DNA of 64,000 bases. Origin: Cinnamomum chago (taxonomy: Eukaryota; Streptophyta; Magnoliopsida; Laurales; Lauraceae). A model generated the notes under the pieces. It was not told the DNA's origin, did not search any database, and worked only from the letters and a program-made list of their open reading frames with translations. Below, piece after piece: positions 25,356 through 38,178 of the stretch. The DNA lies in NCBI GenBank assembly GCA_038049695.1, contig CP142455.1:20621501-20685500 (forward strand), given 5' to 3'. How positions within the stretch are numbered: position 1 is the first letter of the stretch; each line of letters opens with the position of its first letter. Both the position numbers and the translations under genes were made by a program.

Positions 25356-25983
25356 GACATAATAGAGACTCCATTGGTGGGAACATCGCCAAAACCACAA
25401 TATCCAAAATGACCAAAGAGAGAAAAAGTTTTCTTAGGTTCCAAGAAGTCTTTAACATTTTTGGACCAAATCCATCGCGGTGTTTGTATTGAGTCTGATC
25501 ACATGTTTCTCCACTTCGAACTCTTTTAAGCTAAATTTCTGGATGGATCACATTTTTTTTTTAATCTTTACTAGTTCCATCCGTGTCTTTTTTCGACTTA
25601 TTCTTTTTCCTTTATGGGCCATGAATTTGCTAGAAATTTAAATTAGTTGACCAAGAATTCAAACTAATTTTTTTTTTAAAAAGTTGAGGTAAAATGTGAG
25701 GATGGCAAACAGTGGTACCAATGAGCCCCCCTGCTTTCATTCGATCTTAAACTTGGCCAAACATATAAAAATAGTTCCTGGATACTTATTTTAGGCACAT
25801 TACTTTTTGGATTTGAGCTTGGTTCGACCTAAGTTGGACTAAATAATACCTGGATCCGAGTATGAGTCTTGAGTCCATATAATTTTAGACCTATGGACCT
25901 GAACTAGAAACTATTTACATATATATCATATAGCATACTAACAAATATATCACACATGGATATTATTATTTACGAAAGTTTGT
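25356..25983. other. Intergenic, no gene seen
   Basis: AT-rich sequence; nothing recognisable. Confidence 0.4.
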
Positions 25984-25991
25984 ATTACATT

Positions 25992-26912
25992 ATTAACAGG
26001 GGAAGACCTAGATATAAATGACCTGGGGCGGTAGCCCCATGTTAATTTTGAAATTACATGATATTTGAATGGGCTGGACCTCTCCCGCATATATCTAGTA
26101 AACAGTCGCCTCTCGTCTAAATCTTGTGATCGCCCCACATTACAAACTTGAAAAGGTTGAAAACAAATCATCTTCACTCCTATCGAGCTTTTAATTGCCG
26201 ACTCTCTTGTGGTTAGTCTCTCTCTCACCAAATAACCCTAAATAAAGCAATCCCCTTCCTCGGTTGTAGTATAATCCTAACCACTCTATACCTGAATATC
26301 AACCCTTAATTCTTAAATCCTAATTTCAAACCCTAAATCCTCAAATCCTAATCAAAACCTTAAGCCCTAAATCACATAATATCTATAAGTCCGAAGATGA
26401 CCAAATCACCATTGGGCACACTTTAAACTTCAATTCATACATAAATTAGGCCTTAGGGCTCATATATTTGGATAACTTGAGTTAAATTTAAGTGGCATTT
26501 TTTTCTTCCTTACCATGAGCCCATGACTAGGTATAGGGAATTATTTTTATAACTAAGGTAAGTGCATGCAACCAAATTCCTTGTATCCAAATAAAATCCC
26601 TTTGTGAATCTAAATTGGGTAAATGGGTGCTCACCCAAATTACTGTTCAGAGCATCCAAACACCTAAACACCTAAGATTAAAGAAAATGTTATCTCAGGT
26701 TGTTTTGACGATAATGCATTAATAATCACCTGAATATGAAATAGGTAGTGGGAAGACCCTTCAATTGAGCAGGATATCTGAGCATGGAAAAAAGATGTAT
26801 CTAGTTAAATGGATGTTTTTTTTTTCTTTTAATATTGTTAATGTGATAAAAAGTTAGCAAAGTTGAGTAAGAATTTAGCCACACCAAAATAAAAATCTTA
26901 GGTCCGCCACTG
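25992..26912. mobile_element. hAT-type non-autonomous element, ~0.9 kb
   Basis: A perfect 8-bp direct repeat, ATTACATT, lies at 25984-25991 and 26913-26920. The right end reads CAGTGGCGGACCTAAG inward; the left end has CAGGGGAAGACCTAG starting at 25997, five bases inside the duplication. GGGGCGGTAGCCCC near 26026 is the usual hAT subterminal text. The interior includes degenerate CCCTAAA-type text at 26310-26390 and no transposase. Confidence 0.75.
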
Positions 26913-26920
26913 ATTACATT

Positions 26921-29554
26921 TAATACAATTGTAGTGTATATACTATATAAAATACTCTCTTTCTCTATCAACCATTCAAACGGCCTTAAACCCAAAAACC
27001 TACTAGTTTTTGTATTTGGGCACGGGTCTTAAGATGAAGACTCGACTTGGTCAATTACCGGTAATTAAGTATGAAAATAAAACATGTAACTATATTTTAC
27101 TTTTGATCACGAAATATGAGTCAATCCTTTTAAAGGCTAATTAAAGAGATTTTTTCTAGCTCACACTAGAGAACATAAAATTGTAAGTTAAGGTCATTGC
27201 ATACAACACTTGTCCATCCACAAAATTACCATAAATTTAAGAACTTCTAGTTATAATGTCAGAAGAGTAATATGTTTATTTTATTTATTATCAATAATAT
27301 AAAATTAAATAATTTTATATTATAACTATTCATTAAAAAGACATAATATATGTAATATTGTTGGAGATAAACAAGCTAAGGCCGGGTCAGCAGTTGGGCT
27401 TTGATTATGGGCCAAATCCCATTCTACGGGTCCTCGAGACTTGGCCCTTAGCAGGCCGGGTAATGCTAATCCAATGGATGTATATAAGCCCAAATTGCCT
27501 AATAACGAATTGTTTTCCACCCTAAAAGTGTCGTTTTCGCCCAAGACACCCACCAAGAGATGGTATGGTCAGATTTTGTTCAACTTTTAGCGGTGGAAAA
27601 TTTTATGAGACTTATCTAACTTTTAGCCAAAAAAAAAAAAAACTTGGACACTAAAAATCAAGTGTTTTTAGATCTCTTCCATTTGTGCCCCATGCAAAAA
27701 AAAAAAAAAATTCATCCAAGAGAAGGTAGGGTCAGTTTACCTAGACCCATCAAAATGAGATTGCTATATATCATCTTTAAGTGAATCGGGGCCATCATCA
27801 TGCATTAATAAATAAACAAAGACAATAGAGTTGTACTATATGGAAGAAAAACACCCAATATCATATCTTTATACAAACAAGATCTTTGAAGAAATTATTC
27901 TTGGTTTCATTTGTCAACATTTTGATAGGTAAGCAACAATAGATGGAAGAATGGGACATTGTATGGTTTGTCATGATACTTTTTCTTTATTCCAGACACT
28001 TCTGCCGGCGTTTTCATGGGGTTTTGAAGCATCTGGCTACCACTAGTAGTCTCAATGGCTTCATTCTGTTCCTCATTTATTTCATGATGACCCTTGGACT
28101 AGTATAAATTTTGATCAAGACTGCATCAGGCCATGTAAAAAGGACTTAACCAGGTGCATTGGGGGCTAATGCATTCCCAACTAGAAATCCTTGACTAGAC
28201 TTAAAATCCTAAGTTTGTTTCTTGACTTAGACCTGACAAACTAACATTAGTCTGAATGGAATGGTTTAGATTGCAATTGTCAACACCACCCACCAATAGC
28301 AAGAGAAGAAGATGACAAGAAGGATTTGATTTGATCAAACTATATTTTCTTTTCTTAAATGACATTTCAGTCAACAATGTTTAAAAACCCATTTGTTAGA
28401 ATGTCTTGAAATCCTGGCCAGAAGAGTAAAACTCAACCATATTCTAGCTCAATTGAGTTGACTCGCATTAATTTTCTATAGTTGAGTCTTTTTTTCAACA
28501 TTTCGAAAAAATCTTTTGACCACCTTTTGAAGAACAAATAAATCAAAGTAATGGACTGGATATAACATTAATTAGTTAGGTTTTCCATGGGAAATAAATT
28601 ATAGCTATAGTTACACAATGATTATTAACTCTTTGGTTGCTGTGATTTTGCTAAAATGGGAGGGGGATGGGAGCTCCATGAATTGGTTAGGGACAATGAT
28701 GTTGAGGTTTTGTCTTTTTTGGTGTGGTCTTTGTTGCTTCTTTTGCTTGACAAAAAATAATAATAATAACAATAAATATTAACTCTTAAGACCTCTTGAT
28801 CAATGTATAATCCAATATTCACTATTTGGGAGAATTTTCTCTTACGAGCGGCTGGATGAGCAATCCAGCTTTAAGGGGCCTACGTAGCCCCACCTTTGAT
28901 TAGTTTAGATCTTTTCATAATTTTCTTCCCAATGATAAATCACCATTGATCTTTAACTAAAGGTTGGATATTGAATCTCACCATGGTCAAAAGAACATTA
29001 ACCTTAAGGTTGTTAACTAAAGCAATAGGATAATCCATCCAACATGAATGATTTTTTGCATGACCTTATCCATTAAGAAATCTTTTCATCCATTCTACCC
29101 ACTATGATAGGAAAGCATCAAGTGGACCCAAAACCCGGATTTATCATAAGCACATATATATGATCATGTTATTTATATATTAGGTATATCATGAATGCAA
29201 GTATGATGAAAAATATTTAGTCATCCAAAAATGATTTTACATGTATTTAAAATCTACCTCTAGTCCAACAGCTTACATCTTTAATCCAATCGAAGCATTA
29301 AATTGTATGTTCATTTGTATAAATAATTTGTCTTGCAAATCTAAAAGTTTTTTTGCATTTCTCAGATTTTTTTTCTTATTGAAACAAACAAGCTAAACAA
29401 TGTACTAAATTTTCAATAATGTAGATAGAGTAGCAGGGATATATACAAAGCAGCAACTTAAAACAGAAACTCCATAGGAATATATTATGGCATACAAGTA
29501 ATAATTGACCAGGCAATACAACTCCAGAAAAGGAGCCAAAGAATAGACATACAA
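26921..29554. other. Intergenic, no gene seen
   Basis: AT-rich. Two poly(A) runs lie near 27628 and 27695. Short frames on both strands have no recognisable product or splice partners. Confidence 0.4.
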
Positions 29555-30146
29555 GTGAGCGGAACCAGGAACTTTGTGTAGGGGTGGCCAAAGAAAAAAC
29601 CCTTTTAGTAAAATAAAAAAAAACGTAATAAAATACCCAATAATCAAATTATTAAAGTTGTGCTTAATGTTCTTTCATTGTGTCGAAATCATCAATTATG
29701 ATTTCAATAATGATTTTTCATGCAATAATATATATAATTAAATAATTTACAAGAAATTCATTCTCTATTCTAACAAACTTCGTTCATCTACAATATGCAT
29801 CTGAGAACGGCTTCTTACATGAGTGGGTGGCAGTTCTCACATGGCTACCCAGGGTTCGAACATTGGATAAGCCACTTATTCCCACGTGTGTGTGGGCTCC
29901 TTTCCCACTTATGTGGGTTGTCTTTCTATATATGCAGACCCTTTCTTGGGTCCCAATCCCCTTGGTTAGGGTACAAAAAAATAAATAATAAATAAATAAA
30001 TCTCAAAGTGGGTACAAGTCCGGTCATTTCTTACGCACGTAATTAATTTGTAAGTTACAACTTAAAACTTTATTATTTAAAAAATAACAAAAAGTAATAA
30101 AAACATCTTGAAATCTAAATTATTCAATAGCATGGTTCTGCCGGGC
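29555..30146. mobile_element. Possible hAT remnant carrying a SINE
   Basis: The left text GTGAGCGGAACCAGGA plus GGGGTGGCCA resembles the hAT ends described at 8381 and 25997. The possible right end ATGGTTCTGCCGGGCC (30131-30146) gives GCAGAACCA inward, 8 of 9 like GCGGAACCA at the left. No target-site duplication was found, so the boundaries are tentative. Confidence 0.3.
29800..30001 (+). mobile_element. SINE with B box
   Basis: GGTGGCAGTTCTCACATGG (A-box region) and GGGTTCGAACATTGG (B box, 29851-29865) are followed about 110 bp later by a tail of A/T repeats (AAATAAATAATAAATAAAT) at 29976-30001. It is a different family from the copies at 18098 and 25207. Confidence 0.55.
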
Positions 30147-32245
30147 CTTTTCTCCTTAAATAATTTTCTTTAACCGAATTATTCTGATATAGATAATAAT
30201 AATCAAAATAAAAATAAAACTATATTCCTTTATCCACAATGGATTATTTGATTGATCTAAAAATTAATGTAATAATAAAAAACAAATAGATGTTGATTTT
30301 AAGCGGATTGGATTTCAATAAAATCCAATGACATGTAGTAAAATCATTAAATCTATGCAATGTAAAAAAAAAAAAAAATCTATGAAAGAGAAATTGGGCT
30401 ACCAAAAAATAAAGAGAAGGAAATTTGCATCTGATGTTTAATATCCTTTTTTTTTTATACATATCTTCTCTCATCCAAAACATTCTAATAAGTTTGAATA
30501 GTTTGGACAGTTGTCCCTGCCTTAATTGGCTTAGCTGGTTGGAGACCCCATGAAGATTGGTCTAGATGTATAGTTATATTGACTGTTATGAGGCCCAAGA
30601 CTGCGTTTTTAAACCAGGGGTGAATGTGGTGGATCGAAAGGGAAAATTTTCTATGATACAATAATCATTCATTAGTAACCTTACATCAGTTAACTATCAA
30701 TGACCATTACACCTATTTTTTGATAGTATTGAATTAAGGTTTTAGTATAAACTTGTTTGAGTTCATTTCAATTGTAAATAATTACTACTAAGATGATTTC
30801 TTTACTTGATTTTAGTGGAATAAAACAACTCGTAATGAATAGTCACTATAGGGACAATTTTCTCTGATGCACCTATATACTATGTAATGTATATTGGTGC
30901 CATTTGTCACGCAAGAATTTTCTTTTTAAGTAGAAGATTTGTCATGCAAGATTTGGTGAAAGTCATAAAAGTCCTACCTTTGATGATGGTCTAGATGAGT
31001 GCTCACATCATAGGAATGCAATTGTAGGAAAAAAAAAAAAAAACACAATCAGTACAATGGGTAGTTTAAGATATATTTATGTATAGTTTGTTGGAAAATT
31101 GGATTTGCGGATTTTTTCTTTTCAAGAGAAAAAATAATCATTCTTAACTTCTATACAAAATACATTTTCGTGGAATTCCAAAACAATCGAACTTAATGTT
31201 GCAAAAGGAAAAGATTTCTCACAAAATTTTTTTTTTTTTTTTTGCTAAATATGGTCTCATGAGTCCCAAAGACTGATGTGCCCATCCCTGAGCTTATGCT
31301 TTTGTTTTTTGGTGTTTTTCTTTTTAATAAAATGGCATTTATATTTGGAAAAAAATACTTGTCAATTCCTAAAAAGATAAAAGGGCACTTTGGATATTTG
31401 GGATAAAAGAAAAAAAGAGTAGGAAAGAGAAAGGGAGAATCCTAAAAATTCGACTCTATCAAAACATGTTCTCTCTTATTCAACCATGCTGATGGGACAG
31501 GCAAGAAAAATACAAATGAATAAACAAGAGTCAAGAAGTCTCCCGTGGTCTTCACGCCCACCTAAACATTGTCCTTTCCACATGGGCCCCACAAGAGTTG
31601 TTCCATTGATTAAAGCTTATTACCCGTCCGATTGGGGGTCTCTTTTTTTTACACTTTTCTTTACCTCTCACAGGTCAAACTTCCAATGGGATTGATTGCT
31701 TTTAGGGTATAAGCGTTTACATCTGCCCATGATCAGGTCACAGGTTCACATCTAGTGGATTAGGTCAGTTGGACCATTTGAGGAATGGGTCACAGTCTGC
31801 TAGAGCACTGATTTTATAATCTAATCATAAAGATGTTGTTCATCTTAGACCGTTGATCCAAGAATGTGATCGATCACCTTAGCATTTGATTAAGCATAGA
31901 TAGAAAAAAAAAATGAGTTCAACATGAGATGGATGGCTAGGATCTAGCAGCTCACTTGATCTAGTGGATTTGTTTTTTTTTTTTTTTTTTTTTTTTTTAT
32001 CTGCCTCAGGCCCACCAAGGCAACGTTGGGTCGCCAACTGGAGAGAGTGAATGGGTTGAAGTGAACAGGGTGGTCCCGCACTTTTCGTGCACGTCGTGAT
32101 CACTTGAAAAGAGGAAAATAGAAGAAATTCTGCATTCTATTTGAAGTCGTGTTAGCGTGCTAGCGTTATGAGATTCGGGATCATTGAACAACTTTTGGAT
32201 GGTCACAATGAAGAGACCAATCAAGGTCCGCCATCACGTCGGGAT
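30147..32245. other. Intergenic, no gene seen
   Basis: AT-rich, with long homopolymers (A-run near 31029, T-runs near 31228 and 31973-31999). AATTTTCT(A/C)TGAT(A/G)CA occurs near 30643 and 30861, perhaps marking a small MITE that I could not delimit. Confidence 0.4.
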
Positions 32246-35200
32246 TGTCACGTTCTGAGCCCGAGATTTAAGCTCATTTCGAAGTATGACGTACGCCCGT
32301 GTGGAATTTCAAACCAACATGAATTCCACGAACGTGTTTTCCCACATGAGATCACATTTGAGATAAAATTTTCTTAACCTGTATAGTTCAGTCATAACTT
32401 ATCCATACATATAAACATCCATCAAATATATAATCGTGATAAAAGAGCATTATCTAGTCCATAAGCATAGTTAAGAGTTTAAGTTTCAAAGTTAGCAAGT
32501 AAGAAAGAAATACTAAAGTATAGCGGAAGCAAGTATTAATTAGGTTTATAATCCCAAATAAAAGTCTAAATCAACTCTAAGTCAACGGCAATCCATGCCA
32601 TGGTTAAGGAAAATGGTAACGCATGAACACTCAATGCATAAGGGCATGTTTGTGTAGCCCATTTCCGCGGAAAAGGTTGTAGTTTTCTGCGGAAAACTTA
32701 TTTTTTGTGTTTGGTGCGGCAGTTTTCCCCGGAAATGCTTTTTCGCCACGTCAGCATTTTCCTTCCTAGGCATGGAAATAGACTTCTTATGGGGGGGTAT
32801 GGGAAGTCCATTTCCACGGAAAACTAACCCCCCAATTTCCTCTCTCTCACCCTCACTCCACCCAACCACCCTCTTTCTTCCTCTTCCCCTCCCAACCCCA
32901 CCCACCCCACACATATCAACCCACCCACCCAATAGCTTTCACTAAAGAAATCCATGGCTGCACCAAACAACATTAGCACTAATTCATCGAAGAAAACCTT
33001 TTTGCGCCAAACATAAAATTTTGACTTCCGTGGAAGAACTTTTCCAAAGAATTTGAAACCCATGAATTTTGCTGATGTGGCAATTTCCAATTTCCACGAA
33101 AATTACATGTACACAAACGTGCCCTAAATGTCTAAAAGACATCCTCTGGGGCCCACTATGCTAATTGTTGAAGAGTCTCCTCCCCAACCTCCGTGATCTC
33201 TTGGGCAATGGCGTTGACGTGTGGTCCTCCCTTGTAACGCAAAGAGTAGTACCATTAGACTACGCTAAGCAAGGTAAACAAGAATAAAATATAACATGCA
33301 TATCAAACGAGTAAGATTGATAAGATAGATTATATGAATTCCGTATATAAGCCTTATGCATGCATTTCATTTTTGTTTCTAATTCTCTTGCATGATATGT
33401 ACGTGCTATCTTGTGTCTATTTGCTTAGCTCATGTGCCCTTGTTGTTTTACGTCATATGTTTCCTTATACATTATGTATCTATGTATGTTCATATGATAT
33501 GCCATATTAAGCACTTATGACTATCGTCATGTACTTGTCAGTGTTTACATTTGTATATGTATATGCTCACGCTGTCACACCATGACATTTGATGTACACT
33601 CTATTCCTTGAGTCGACACCACTTAGCTTCGACTTTAGCCCAGTTGGATCCAGCCGGGTAAAGGTTTAGTTCATTGTTATGGACCTCTGCAAATGGTATT
33701 CTATGGGGGGGTTGACCGGTACCTCAGGTCCATGATGGAGTATCCGGGCCCTATGCCTCTTAGTGGTACCTCATGTTTATGTTATGTTATGTCAAGTCAT
33801 GCTCTCATGTAACTATGTTTACATATTTATGTGGGAGAATATATCTCATGTGGTTTTGCCATCTAGTTATGATATGTATGTCTATACACTTGCGCTACAA
33901 AAGAACCCTTGGCGTTACATAATTTGGGATGCCAAATACCTTAAGATACCACCTTTGGTTCGAGATAAAAGAAGACCAAGAACGGGTTTCTATGAGAGTG
34001 TATGTGTGCTTAAACAAAACCCTCTAATATTAAAAATCAATTTGGGCTTAAATTAAGGTTCAAGGATCCAATACTAAGGTCTAAAATTAGGTCCATAGCC
34101 ACCTAAAAATCCTATTAAGTTGAATCCAACATAACCACACTTGGTTCACCTTGGTACAATGTGGGTAGCATGAGTTATGGGGCTAAATTCATTGGTTTGA
34201 ATATCCCCTAACTTTTCTAACCTCTGATCATAAAATTGTATGGACCAATGAATTCTACATTCCAAGAGCTTTCCAACGATATGTAGAACTCCAAAATTGG
34301 ACATACGGATTAAAAGTTATGGTGTTTCGAAGATTTGTAAATTCAGTGAATAATCTGCCCAAATTCGGTTGGCCAAATTCTTGATTGAATTTATGACTTG
34401 AAATTTGGCATAAACCATGAATTCTATGCTTGAAACTTATCTTTGGAGTGGGCTCCTTTCCCAACTTCTCACAACTTTTCAAACTCATTTCATATGCACA
34501 AAAGGAGTCTCCAATACCCACTCCAAACCATCAAACACATTTCCAATCAAAATAAATAACAAGTTATTACTACAGCCATTTACAAATTTAAATCAAATTA
34601 GAACAATAGACAACATGAGCTGAAATTGGGTAATCTAACATAAGATTCATTACAAGAATCATAAATAGAGAAAATCATGCACATTTTATAAATGTTTATT
34701 TGCCTTAGGTGCTTGCAACACAAATTAATAGAAATCCAAGCTATACCCACTCAATACCATGCTCTAAGCAAAAACCCCCCAAAGGGAACATCAACCAAGC
34801 TCCTACAATGGTGAAAATTGAAGAAAGAACTACAAAATCAACAAGTATTCACTACTAAAAACCTTTAAACATTGCTTTGGACAATAAGAAGTGATTTGGC
34901 AAAAGTTTTGTTTACCTATAGAGTCGAATAGAAGAAGAACAAATGAGAGCTTGCAGAAGATAAATCTTGTAGAAAATAGGTTCTTGCTTGAGGAAGATGA
35001 AGGAAAACACTCTCAAACCTCTCTATTTGGTGTTTGGTAGCAAGGAAAATTATGAAGAATGGGTAGGAAATGGAACCCTAGGTGCCTCTTGCTAATGGAG
35101 ATGGAATGAAATGAAAGAGATGGGGTTCAGAGTTTTACCTAGCCCTTTATACCATGAAGTTTTAGTATTTGAAGGAAAGTCCAAAAATATAATGAAGATC

Positions 35201-35298
35201 TACCTAATCAAGCCCAAATACATTCAAAACATGCCTTAGGCATTTAATTAAAATTAATTAGACGCTAAACATGATTAGGGTAGGATCAAGATATTACA
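32246..35298 (-). mobile_element. Probable solo LTR of a gypsy-like retrotransposon (fossil)
   Basis: The block runs from TGTCACGTTCTGAGCC to ..AAGATATTACA, so both strands give TG..CA ends. The flanking 5-mers GGGAT and GGGAG agree at 4 of 5. On the minus strand, U3 begins TGTAATATCTTG and a TATA-like GGTATAAAGGG lies near 35145-35155, followed by a leader-like region, which favours minus orientation. Without the 483-bp Tourist insertion at 32642-33124 it is about 2.57 kb, within the range of long plant gypsy LTRs. No internal gag-pol region or second LTR is present. The imperfect flanks and the nested insertion suggest it is not recent. Confidence 0.5.
32642..33124. mobile_element. Tourist-type MITE (PIF/Harbinger), nested in the LTR
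   Basis: The 3-bp duplication TAA lies at 32639-32641 and 33125-33127. The left end is GGGCATGTTTGTGTAGCC; the right end reads GGGCACGTTTGTGTACATG inward. The interior has GGAAAA/TTTTCC-rich complementary segments and no coding capacity. TWA target sites and GGGC..TTTGT ends are standard for Tourist elements. Confidence 0.8.
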
Positions 35299-36089
35299 GG
35301 GAGTCTAGCAAACCGTGATCGATCCAGTCACGGCCACCATTGGCAAAGCTTCTTAAAATCTGAACTCGCGTTTTACAAATATAATTCTCGAGAAATAAGA
35401 GACACTCGTGGCAAGGGTGTCTTATCTCACATAGTTGTGCTACTCAAGGATCATCCCGGTATATGGTTTTGTACCACACATCTATTTAGAAATAATAATA
35501 TTAATAAAATCATTCTTCAAATAATAATTATAAAGAGGAAATTATTAAAGAATCACTTTAGATGTCCAGTACACTAAAAAGGCCTTCTTAATTCTTCTAT
35601 AATAGTAAATGTGCTCCCGCCAATTTTATATTTTGTTTGACCTGCGATATGGTTGCTAGTCTCTTCTTCTTCTTTTTCTTTCTTCCTCTTCTCCTTCATG
35701 AAGAAAGAAGATACAAAAGAAGAAATGAGCCACAATATTATTGCTCAACTGAAACAAACCATCCCTAATTGTAATTAAACAAGTAGATCATATCATTCAT
35801 CTGTCTTGTAGTGTCTTGTTGAGTGATTCTTCAATGGTGATTGTGCACCCTGATAGACCTCTGTCAGTAGTTGTCACAGTAACAAAATGAGATGTCTTTT
35901 TACCCAAAAAAAAAAAAAAAAAAACAAACAGAAGTAGATGTCAAGTAGGGTTACCTATCAATAACCTTAGATTTCTAATTGGTTGATTGTAATTATTTTT
36001 GAGAAGGAAGAGGGTATTCGTATTCATATATAGCTCTCATGCTCAACACCCTTTCTTTTCAATTTAAAAGGTAGGATTAGGTTTTTTTT
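35299..36089. other. Intergenic, no gene seen
   Basis: Includes a CTTCTTCTT-rich tract near 35660-35700 facing GAAGAAAGAAG near 35698-35730 (a weak inverted purine/pyrimidine repeat) and an A-run near 35906-35923. No coding signature. Confidence 0.4.
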
Positions 36090-36426
36090 TAGACAATTAG
36101 CGAAAGGTCCCTCATAGAGGTCTTGTAACGCCTCCAGTCTATCAACTTTTCCTCTAAGGCCTATAGTCCATGCAACTTGGACATATTTTGGTGAGAGGTT
36201 CCTAAATACATCACCTCATGGAGAGAGGTCCCTAGACACGTCACCTCATATATTTTCATGACTGATTTGCCCTTTAAACTGATTAGGCATAAAATTTTAA
36301 ATATTGAAATTTTAAATCTTCCATTCTCTCTCTTCTTCTTCTTTAATCCAAACATGAACATTGACGGATTGGATCTCAACAGTTGAGATCGATCTCCATA
36401 TGTTTTTTTTTTTTTTTGGAGGACGA

Positions 36427-36666
36427 GATTGGGCTTTTTTCGGAGAAGTAGCATCGTCAAATGCTGCTGCTTCCTTAGCCCACACGCCATGACCGGAGAG
36501 AAAGAAGAAGACCCATGTAACTTTGCCCGGGTTTTGTTGCAAACGTGATTGGGGTTTTTTCGGAGAAGTAGCATCGTCAAACGCTATTGCTTCCTTAGCC
36601 CACACGCCATGACCAAAGAGAAAGAAGAAGACCCATGTAACCTTGCCCAAGTTTTGTTACAAACGT
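36427..36666. repeat. 120-bp tandem duplication
   Basis: Two copies with period exactly 120; CGGAGAAGTAGCATCGTCAA begins at 36441 and 36561. Each unit is a multiple of three, and the minus strand is open across both copies, so a repeated peptide appears in a frame there without any recognised family. Confidence 0.9.
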
Positions 36667-37060
36667 GCAGAACGCGAAACGAAGAAGAAGATGATCTTCT
36701 GCGCCATTGCTAGATTTCCTGCGCCACTGCTGCTCCTGCTTGTCGCCGGAGAAGGGAGATCGCCACCGGACGCCGCGCCATGCCATCGCTGGAATCAAGG
36801 AAGAAGGCATTAGGCTTACTGCTGTCCGTTTCTGGTTACAGAAACCAGAAGGAAGAAGACGACTTTCGGCCAGGCCAGGTTGGGTTTATTCGGGTCGGTT
36901 TTGACCTGACCTGCTACGAAAGCCCAGCCCACAGATCAAATCCGTCACTACTACTGTAGCCTCGGTGTCACGCCATCTTTGAAGAAAAGAGCAAGGCAGC
37001 AAGGGTGTCTTCCTCCATCGCAGCACCGCTAGAGAAGGAAGACAACATGGTTGTTATATC

Positions 37061-37950
37061 ATTTTTGACAAATCTATATGAGTTTTTACAAACTTTATCT
37101 CAGTTTTTGTGAAATTTATCTAAGTTTTTGTCAAGTTTATATGAGTTTTTAATAAATTTATAAGAGTTTCTGTCAAATTTATCTGTGTTTTTCATTTTTT
37201 GTCAAATTTATTTGAGTTTTACACAAATTTATCTGAGTTCTGAAACAAATTTCTCTAAGTTCTGGACAAATCTATCTCAGTTTTTGGCTAATTTATCTGA
37301 GTTTTGGACAAATCAAACTGAGTTTTTGGCAAATTTTCTTGAAATTTGGGAAATTATTTTATCTTAGTTTTGACAAATGCATTTGCATTTTTTTAAATTT
37401 ATTTGCGTTTTTTTTAATTTATTTCCATTTTTTAATTTTATTTCCATTTTTTAATTTTATTTATGTCTTTTGAAATTTATTTTCTTTTTTTGAAATTTAT
37501 TTACATTTTTTGGAATTTATTTTGATCTTTTGAAATTGATTTTCATCAATTGGAATTTATTTATATTTTTTGAAGTTTATTTGGATCATTTGAAATTTAT
37601 TCGCATCTTTTTAAATTGATTTTCATCTGTTAAAGTTCAATTATATTTTTTAAAATTTATTTGGATCTTTTAAAATTTATTTGTGTTCTTTTGAGATTTA
37701 CTTTGTTTTTTGAAATTTATTTGCTTTTTTTTGAATTTATTTTTATTTTTCAAATTTATTTGCATTTTCTAATTTTATTTACGTAGTTTGAAATTTATTT
37801 TTGTCTTTTGAAATTTATTTGGATCTTTTGAAATTTATTTACATTTGTTGAAATTTATTTGGCCTTTGCATTATTTATTAAATTTACCGCGTTTTTTAAA
37901 ATTTATTTGCGTTATTTTAAAATTTATTTGTGTGTTTTTAGAATTTATTT
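37061..37950. repeat. T-rich minisatellite with 21-bp units changing type midway
   Basis: The first ~300 bp are ~14 units close to AGTTTTTGACAAATTTATCTG (21 bp). From about 37361 the unit becomes close to ATCTTTTGAAATTTATTTGC (20-21 bp) for ~29 more. The top strand is almost free of C in the second part. Units are strongly diverged, so the array is old. Confidence 0.85.
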
Positions 37951-38178
37951 AAAAATCTCATTAATGAGATTCCATTGACTGTGACCAATTAAATGATAGT
38001 TGACCATTATTAATGGGATGTCCCACAATCATGGGATATGATTTAAAGCAATGGTAAATTAGACATATTAGGTAAGAGAATGAGTTAGAGGACCTTTGTC
38101 TGCATAATTTTTTTTTGTGGACTGTTTGCAACAAAGTTATACTTTGAGGGACCTCTGACCAAACGTCCATTTTTTTTT

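Larger units (their letters stand above)
36090..38169. mobile_element. Mutator-like element containing a minisatellite
   Basis: Inverted ends: left TAGACAATTAGCGAAAGGTCCCTCA, right read inward TGGACGTTTGGTCAGAGGTCCCTCA, identical at 18 of 25 positions. Both flanks carry nine T's (36082-36090 and 38170-38178), consistent with a 9-bp duplication in a T-run, although a homopolymer is weak evidence. The interior holds a 120-bp tandem duplication (36427-36666), a GC-richer unassigned segment (36670-37050) and an 890-bp T-rich minisatellite. No transposase was recognised. Ends with GGTCCCTCA are typical of plant non-autonomous Mutator-like elements. Confidence 0.6.

Noticed and set aside
26230-26380. 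CCCTAAA-like text as an interstitial telomere
   Set aside because: The units are irregular and interrupted, and lie inside a hAT-type element; not a telomeric array.
29851-29865. tRNA gene suggested by a GGTTCGAA box
   Set aside because: No acceptor or anticodon stem could be formed. The A-rich tail downstream fits a SINE. The same applies to the B boxes near 13080, 18150 and 55550.
36161-36580. 139-residue minus-strand ORF as a gene
   Set aside because: Its repeated peptide comes from the 120-bp tandem duplication inside a Mutator-like element, with no known domain.
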